Positions 58,201-64,000 of a DNA stretch of 64,000 bases are shown here, piece after piece. Position 1 is the first letter of the stretch, and each line of letters opens with the position of its first letter. Position numbers and translations under genes: made by a program. The stretch spans positions 17,731,048 through 17,795,047 of the forward strand of contig OX243825.1 of assembly GCA_945859605.1 (NCBI GenBank), read 5' to 3'. Source of the DNA: Lumbricus rubellus (Eukaryota > Annelida > Clitellata > Crassiclitellata > Lumbricidae). Below the pieces are notes generated by a model. The model searched no databases. It was not told the DNA's origin and saw only the letters and a program-made list of their open reading frames with translations.

Positions 58201-58617
58201 AGCTAGTAATAACATACAAAATTACATGCGAGCAATATACACATTAAACTGTGCACTAGGATGATCATTTCTTAACATGGCACATGTGCTAGCCGACACC
58301 ATTAAGTTAACATTCACGAACTGTCAACAAGATAACAACCTTTTCCCAAAAGCTTATTTCATAGACATTGTTTCGTTTGTTCGGGCGACAACAAAACCCT
58401 AAAAGTAAAAATTGCCTACAACACAAATTTTGTTAAATCACAGGCTAAAACGGTTTTCAATCATAAAAAAATGTAAAAAATTACTAAGAAATACATGACT
58501 TTGACTAAAATCCATACATCAGATACGAGATTGCCTTTGAGACAGATTTCACTTGGATAATATTGCAGATAATGAGCATAGTTGCACATAGTCCAAAACC
58601 AAACACTGAAAGATACG
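55237..58617. other. Spacer between MVP and cyclin B
   Basis: No convincing gene. 56640-56690 has TGTGATTGGTCATC and GATCTATTTTTAGC, loosely like the foldback at 36 kb. The last few hundred bases before 58618 are presumably cyclin B 3' UTR. Confidence 0.45.
57119..57548 (+). mobile_element. Helitron-like 3' end preceded by a polypurine (G-rich) tract
   Basis: A purine-only run of GGGAGG/GGGGAGAG words at about 57119-57500 is followed by CCACCGCAACGCATGGCCGG and GTACGCTAG|T. The same order of motifs occurs at 60540-60646. The left end is not found. Long ORFs in the purine tract are composition artefacts. Confidence 0.55.
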
Positions 58618-61600
58618 TCATTGCGATGATTCGTTGATGATACGCTGCAAGACTTTCAACCGATTCTGAACAAAGACACTGGCCCGCATCAGTTTCGACG
58701 TAGCAAACTTCTTCGTGACTGAAGAAAATCTCGACTGTCCAATGTTCGAGACTTCGACGGCCAACTCCTTTATGACTTCCGTTAGATCTTCTACTTCATA
58801 CTTGCTGTGGAAAACCATTGTTCCATTCTACAAAGATATAAAACTATCAGTTTTCAATAATAATAATATCTTCATTTAATTTCAATATGACAAACCGCAG
58901 AATGATTTCAATTCATAGTATGTATGGACGAAAACAAATTACAGGAGTCGAATTTAGCAGTTGGCAGCCATGCAAGGCGTCATTACGTCCTACTGCTCAT
59001 TTTACCAACGTCATCTGCCGAATGGAAGGTTGAGTTGATCTTTGGAAGCATAGTAGGAAGTGATACCGTGAAACTCGACCCGGACCACCACGGACTACTC
59101 TTACGGATAACTCTTTTGACTCAACGCAGCGCTCGCGAATAAGCCGGTGCCCCGCACTTGGCTTTCTAGAGGCGCTTTAGAAATCAGGAGTTTACCGTTA
59201 CGAGTTTCCTTCAAAGATAGATCCATGTTGTCTCCCTTATAAACATAATCTACAAACGCTATATTCTCTGATGGCATGTACTGTATGGTCTGCATTTCAC
59301 ACGCAGACTGGACCGATAAGTTTGGCATGCAGCAACTAACTCCTTTTTCACAAGCAGTAACTGCAGACTTGATTTGATATTAGCCGTCTCCCTGACGTGG
59401 CTTTGAAATTTTTTGCAAGGATTTACATCACATTAACTCTTTAAATGTGAACACATGATCATCTCACCCAGAACTGTCTATAGTTGGATGTTGACATGAT
59501 GAGTGCATTCGATAAACAGATGGCAGCAGCGGCCACTTTGGATGCTGGGTAATGGGCCAAGTGATAAGGAACCAGTGCGAGCTCCATAAGATACTTGGCT
59601 ACAGCGTGAAGAAATGGATCTGCCTAAAACATCAAACACGTGGCAAAAAGTACATCAAACCATTCGCAGATACATGTATGGTTTTTAACCATATAATATT
59701 TTTATTGCATTAATTGCAGCTGAAAGTGTGCAGCTCTTGTTTAAGTTCTCACTACCTGTCACAGGCTTCTCTCTCATATTAAGATGATTTCATCTGGCTA
59801 CACTGAGGTTGAGAGTAACTCTAAGTAGTTGCCTTGAAGAGGCACAATACAAATTCTCATCATGAATTCTCATAAGAACTAATGCAAGAAGTTAACGAAA
59901 ATGAATTAACTTAATTAACATGGTAGAGCTTCAAGAAACATGCTCCCAACATAATATAAGCAATCTATTGCCATCAAACAAAATGATTTTAATTCACTAA
60001 TGATTTAGAAGCAAAAAACTAAGGTACTTAAAAGTAAGCTTCAATTCTGCAATTTATATCACAGATAGCTAGACACTTATACAGCGACTTTCTGGACTTT
60101 AAAATTGTCGACAATGCTAATTTAGCATGCAGTTAGAATTGGCAGATAAATAAATATATTTATTACTCAAAAAATAAGATTTTCCACATCTATATAAATA
60201 AAAATGAAACTTTCCAATAGTTCGTAACACAATCACGCCGAAAGTTACGCACCAATTGTTTTGAAAATTTACCAAAACCTTCCACTCCAATAGAAGAGTG
60301 TCCATTTTGCTTTTTATCCGAAAAAACCGCAATATTTTTCACAAAAAGTGAAGTTTGCATTCCGCTCGACCGCCATTTGCAAATTCAACAAAGCCCAAGG
60401 GTTGCCAGATTTCCTAAACGCCTTGACAGTGACAGCGACCAGACAAAACATGAATGAGGTCGCGTGCCATGACGTCATAAGCGAGTCGCGTAATAATTTT
60501 GTGGCCTTTCAACATTCTTGGGCTCTATCCGCTCTCAGGAAGGGACGAAGGGGGAGGGGAAGGGGAGGGGGGAGAGGGAGAGGGGGAGGGAGAGGGGATG
60601 GGGAGAGTCTTTTCTGCCACAGCAACGCGTGGCCGGGTACAGCTAGTTTGAAATAAAAAAATACATTTAAAAAAGGAAGTCACACAAATTCTAGTTCAAC
60701 AATTGAATATCAAACTGAAGGCAAACAGTTTTAAAAAACCCCAAAACCGAAGATCAGGCATTCAAAATCTGAGCATCTGTCTGATGGTTAACCCTTTAAC
60801 GACCAGCTACATAATTATTATGTTTTCCATGCATTTTAGTACACGCTCGTCATTAAATGGTTAACCCTTTAATGCCGGAGGGTATAGGATTTCCCATACC
60901 ATTTACTACCTTCTCGGTATTAAAGGGTTAATTAAAGCAACAAACAATAAACATATCCTACCCCTGCAGCTTTGGTAAACCGACGTAGGAACTGTATTTG
61001 AAGAGGAATGCTCAGCTGAAAGTCCAAGACTTTTAGAATGTTGCATTCCATACGACGAACTTGTCCTGCTGTGTAAGAATTATCGGTCAGCTGCACAAGC
61101 TCAGCCACCTCCACAGTCGTAATCTCTTCGTACTTGGATGCCACCCACATCGCCGCCACGCCAACCAATTGCAACTCATTCTTGGGAGTGTTCACTTTCT
61201 GAAAGACATTTCGTTCTAAATTACATTAATTTCAATTATAAATTAATCTATTGCATCAATTTTTATTGTGCAGAAAAAGAATGGAAAAACTCTAATGTTG
61301 ATTTAAGATGATGGGTAAGAGAATATGTCAACATAAACTTTTAAAAATAAAATAATAATTAATTTACAAAAAATCAGAGTTCAAAGCAAGTAGAATTCTA
61401 TAACAACTAAAAGAATTAAAATTTTAAATGGAGGACATGAAGATTTTCAAAGAATTGACTAGCAGCATAACGAGTCAAGATCAAATTGCTTGTACAATAG
61501 ACAAGATTCCTAATACAAATGTTTTGTCTTGCCACACTTCTGATCCATCTCTCTATCTATCAGAAGAGAACTTCCACATTAAAATTGGTCAAGTGCACAC

Positions 61601-63727
61601 ATGTAACGTAACCAAACAATACGATGAAACTATGTGCAGTTAGAAGAACTTTACACATGTTCGTAATCAGGGCTTAAAGTGTAGCAGGACGGTCATGGGC
61701 GGTGTCCTGGCACTTATTTTCAAATCTCTATGCCGTCCTGCCACTTATTTGGCCAGCACACCTGAATATGTAAGGGGCATCCTGGCACTTCTTTTGGAAA
61801 GGTAAGCGGCGTCCAGGCACTTCTTTTGTTTACACTTTTAGCACTGTTCGTAATCATACCTGCAAGTATCGATCGACGATAGCAACAGTGAGAAACAGCG
61901 TCTCTTGCGTCATCTTGTACTCGTAATTTGCGAGCACCAGCCAATCAACAAGCACCGACCTCATACGATCCGTAACCTCCGACTGTTTCGACAGGAAGTC
62001 CCTATCGAGAAAGTTTTCGCACTCCAGCGTTCGCATGTAGTCGTACACGTCCAGAACGTATTCGTTCAGGAAGCTTGGATCGTCGTCATCTTCGTAATCG
62101 ATGTCGTGTAGATAACGTGGCGTAGGCGCAAAGTCATCATCATCCTCGTCGTCGTCCGATTCTGAATCGATCGGTTCATGATCAGAAGAGTTTTCGTTGT
62201 TTTGGAAGACGCTCTCAGTGCCAGAAATCTTTTTAGATGGATCGTGGATGATTGTTTTAGATTCCGACGAATTTAGATGGAGTTGATCGCTTACGATAAG
62301 TTGGTCACGGTCAACAAGGATTCCTTCAGACGCTGGGAGGATCTGATCGTCGTCACTGATTACGATCACTTCTTCGCTGGCTTCTTCTTCTTTCTTAATG
62401 CCGTCTTCTTCTTCTTCGCTTGAACTCTGTGGGATCATTACAAGTACAACACTCATTCAAAAAAGGTTTTTAACATGCAAGTTATAAAGCAAAATTCTTG
62501 TAGGGAGCGGTGGTGTAGTGGTAGGCAAGTAATTATAACCATTTGGCTAAATATGCCCCAGAAGAAGCAAATTTACTTAGCATATTATAAATTGGCAAAC
62601 AAGCATTCTATGAAAAAAATACAAAGACAACTGATGACTGGAAGACAAAAATAAAAATATAAATAATAAAATATTAAAGTATGAAAAACATATTAAATGA
62701 AGAAGCATTTCCATCAGACATCTGATTAAGTTTGCCGCAAGAAAGCTATCAGGAATCTGTTCTTTTCTAGAATAATCAGAGTACAGATTACAAAGCGTCT
62801 GTAATTAAGAACTAACCTCAACTACAACTTTCTGAGGCTGAGAACAAGACCGTTGAATAGGTAGACACTTTCGTTTTTTGTGACTGTGTACTTTAGGTTG
62901 TCTGAATTTGTTTACTTCTTTTCTTTGTCCTTTTGACTAAAATCATCAAAAGTCATTCAACAAAATGCAAAAACCAACATAACTTGTAGTCATTGAAAAG
63001 TCGTTATCTTATATTTAAAACTAGGTAAAATGCAGCTTGTAAATAAAATGAAAAGTCTGCCACCCACCACCTTTTTCAGTGTGCAGATAATTTCAAGTTA
63101 ACGAAATCAACAATTCTTTAAAGCGTTTTAATTCAAAATGATGAGTGTAGGAAGCTAATGCAGAAAATTTATATTGAACGAAAAATTAAAATATCAGTAG
63201 AAACGAACAAAAATTATTTGTTATTTTCAATGTAGAATTAAAATTAACCTGGTATTAAAATATTTACATCCTAGCAAGAAGCAATTGATAATGCAGTAGA
63301 AATTATCAATAAACTTACTAACCCGAACAGCATAAAGTTGGCCATCTTCATTTTCGACACCTTCACATTTGCTATCTTTGTCTCTGGCAGCTGCCAAAGG
63401 ATTGTTAGAAATGTTATTCAGCACTGCATTCTGCTCCTTCGAACGTCGGTTGATTTTTGGTACTCTTCTTACCACTGGCTGGCCATTAACGACATATTTT
63501 TCATTCCCTTTTACATCTCTGACACCAAGGCAATCACTCAACACTGCATTTTCATTGCACTTAACTTCGATAGCGTTATTCGAAGTTTCTCGTAGCACGA
63601 GTTTACCAGTTCTTTCACCGTTACCAACATTTTTCAACTGGTCCTTCACACCTGCATTTACGTTAAGATTTCTCTCGAAAAATGGAATCTGGTTCTCCTT
63701 GTCATTATTTTCAGTTTTAGAAGCAGT
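58618..63727 (-). CDS. CCNB: Cyclin B, six exons, N-terminal exon(s) outside window
   Basis: Mitotic CDK1 partner. Exons: 63727-63323, 62936-62817, 62426-61860, 61198-60962, 59623-59468 and 58827-58618. All junctions are phase 0; 565 codons including stop. The N-terminal region shows a KEN box (NDKENQIP) and a basic cluster (HSHKKRKC). A long acidic region follows, with SSSEEEEDG, VIVISDDDQ and DSESDDDEDDDD. The cyclin box starts near LDVYDYMRTLE and holds VTDRMRSVLVDWLVLANYEY, ETLFLTVAIVDRYL, NELQLVGVAAMWVASKYEEI, RRMECNILKVLDFQL, FLRRFTKAAG and AKYLMELALV. The C-terminal YATSK-like KKFATSKLMRASVF is typical of cyclin B1/B2 rather than A or B3. At over 560 aa it is longer than the usual roughly 400-430 because of the acidic region. 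The stretch upstream of 63727 (MCHKVGTFWLL...) is read as intron. Start codon not in the window. Confidence 0.93.
60189..60646 (+). mobile_element. Helitron-like non-autonomous element, 458 bp
   Basis: Starts A|TCTATATAAATAAAAATG and ends GCAACGCGTGGCCGGGTACA then GCTAG|T, matching the Helitron rule (insertion between A and T, 5' TC, 3' CTAG). A G-rich purine tract (60539-60606) precedes the end. The internal GCACCAATTGTTTTGAAAAT also resembles Helitron-type ends of other invertebrates. In a cyclin B intron. Confidence 0.65.
60788..60864. mobile_element. Micro-MITE, piggyBac-like, first of a tandem pair
   Basis: TTAA-CCCTTTAACGACC ... CGTCATTAAATGG-TTAA. It shares its right TTAA with the next element. 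Confidence 0.6.
60861..60931. mobile_element. Micro-MITE, piggyBac-like, second of a tandem pair
   Basis: TTAA-CCCTTTAATGCCGG ... CTCGGTATTAAAGGG-TTAA, with GGGTATAGGATTTCCCATAC in the middle. It ends about 30 bp from the donor of the cyclin B exon ending at 60962. Confidence 0.7.
61668..61846. mobile_element. Non-autonomous hAT element, 179 bp, copy 2, beside a cyclin B splice donor
   Basis: Ends CAGGGCTTAAAG and TTTTAGCACTG as at 18428-18603. Perfect 8-bp duplication TTCGTAAT at 61660-61667 and 61847-61854. The inner copy of that duplication begins at intron position +6 of the donor (GTATGATTACGAA on the gene strand) of the exon ending at 61860. Confidence 0.88.
62503..62530 (+). mobile_element. 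SINE head fragment (box A only)
   Basis: GGGAGCGGTGGTGTAGTGGT then AGGCAAG matches the first 25 bases of the tRNA-headed SINE. The rest is absent. Cyclin B intron. Confidence 0.55.
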
Positions 63728-64000
63728 CTGAAAACAAAATAATTTTTTTTCTTTAAAATTTAATTCATGCTGGGGTGTACACTGTACAATGAAGCCTATA
63801 ATAATTGCTAATAGCCAGAATGTACCAACTTTGTGACACATTATAAAATCAGATAAAAACTGTTCTCTTTGACCATGCTTGGAATCAAGAGCACCTCTCA
63901 GTTGCTACCTTGAATAATCGAATCAACGAATAAAATGAAGAACAATGAAGCTTGTGACACATATTGAAAAGATTGTCTTGCAGTAATAATATAATGATTC

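Noticed and set aside
59101..59328. 75-codon minus-strand ORF as a cyclin B exon
   Set aside because: Phases and the cyclin fold join 59468 directly to 58827; the ORF lies in the intron and shows no cyclin similarity.
63728..63841. MCHKVGTFWLLAIIIGFIVQ as a signal peptide start for cyclin B
   Set aside because: A secretory signal makes no sense for a cyclin, and a good acceptor (TTTTGTTTTCAG) stands at 63728, so this is intron read-through.

Overview
The window is animal nuclear DNA: split genes with GT-AG introns, AT-rich intergenic sequence and dense interspersed repeats. The conserved genes (miRNA-class Argonaute, major vault protein, TDP2, KIF1-binding protein, cyclin B) place it in Metazoa. 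Introns of about 0.1-5 kb and the repeat types (tRNA-headed SINEs, L2/CR1-like LINE tails, many small hAT elements, piggyBac-like and Helitron-like pieces) suggest an invertebrate, perhaps marine. I cannot name the species. I placed exon borders by reading splice sites and checking that phases match across every junction; each complete gene model is divisible by three.

Layout: (1) 1-13295, minus: 5' part of an Argonaute, ten exons seen, 3' part beyond base 1. One 81-nt in-frame exon is a diverged duplicate of the next. (2) 14335-21996, plus: twelve-exon, 398-aa membrane-anchored alpha/beta-hydrolase-fold protein whose nucleophile and catalytic-His positions are replaced. It is divergent from Argonaute across about 1 kb. 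(3) 22634-28797, minus: complete TDP2 (5 exons, 359 aa), tail-to-tail with the hydrolase gene. (4) 31458-32103, minus: two short single-membrane-span ORFs, one resembling the mitochondrial microprotein PIGBOS1. (5) 33825-35651, minus: KIFBP in one coding exon. (6) 35652-39987: repeat-rich spacer. (7) 39988-53147, minus: complete major vault protein (12 coding exons, 851 aa). (8) 53148-58617: spacer with repeats. (9) 58618-63727, minus: cyclin B (six exons seen; the N-terminal exon is beyond the window).

The genes are independent housekeeping loci and I see no operon-like cooperation. The most distinctive features are genomic. Repeats begin within a few bases of many 5' splice sites: minisatellites in Argonaute and MVP, a mariner in TDP2, SINE tails in TDP2 and MVP, a hAT element in cyclin B. 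At least eight small hAT-type elements have readable 8-bp target duplications, and three of them carry arrays of a different palindromic word each. The tRNA-headed SINE shares its 3' tail with L2-like LINE fragments in the same window.
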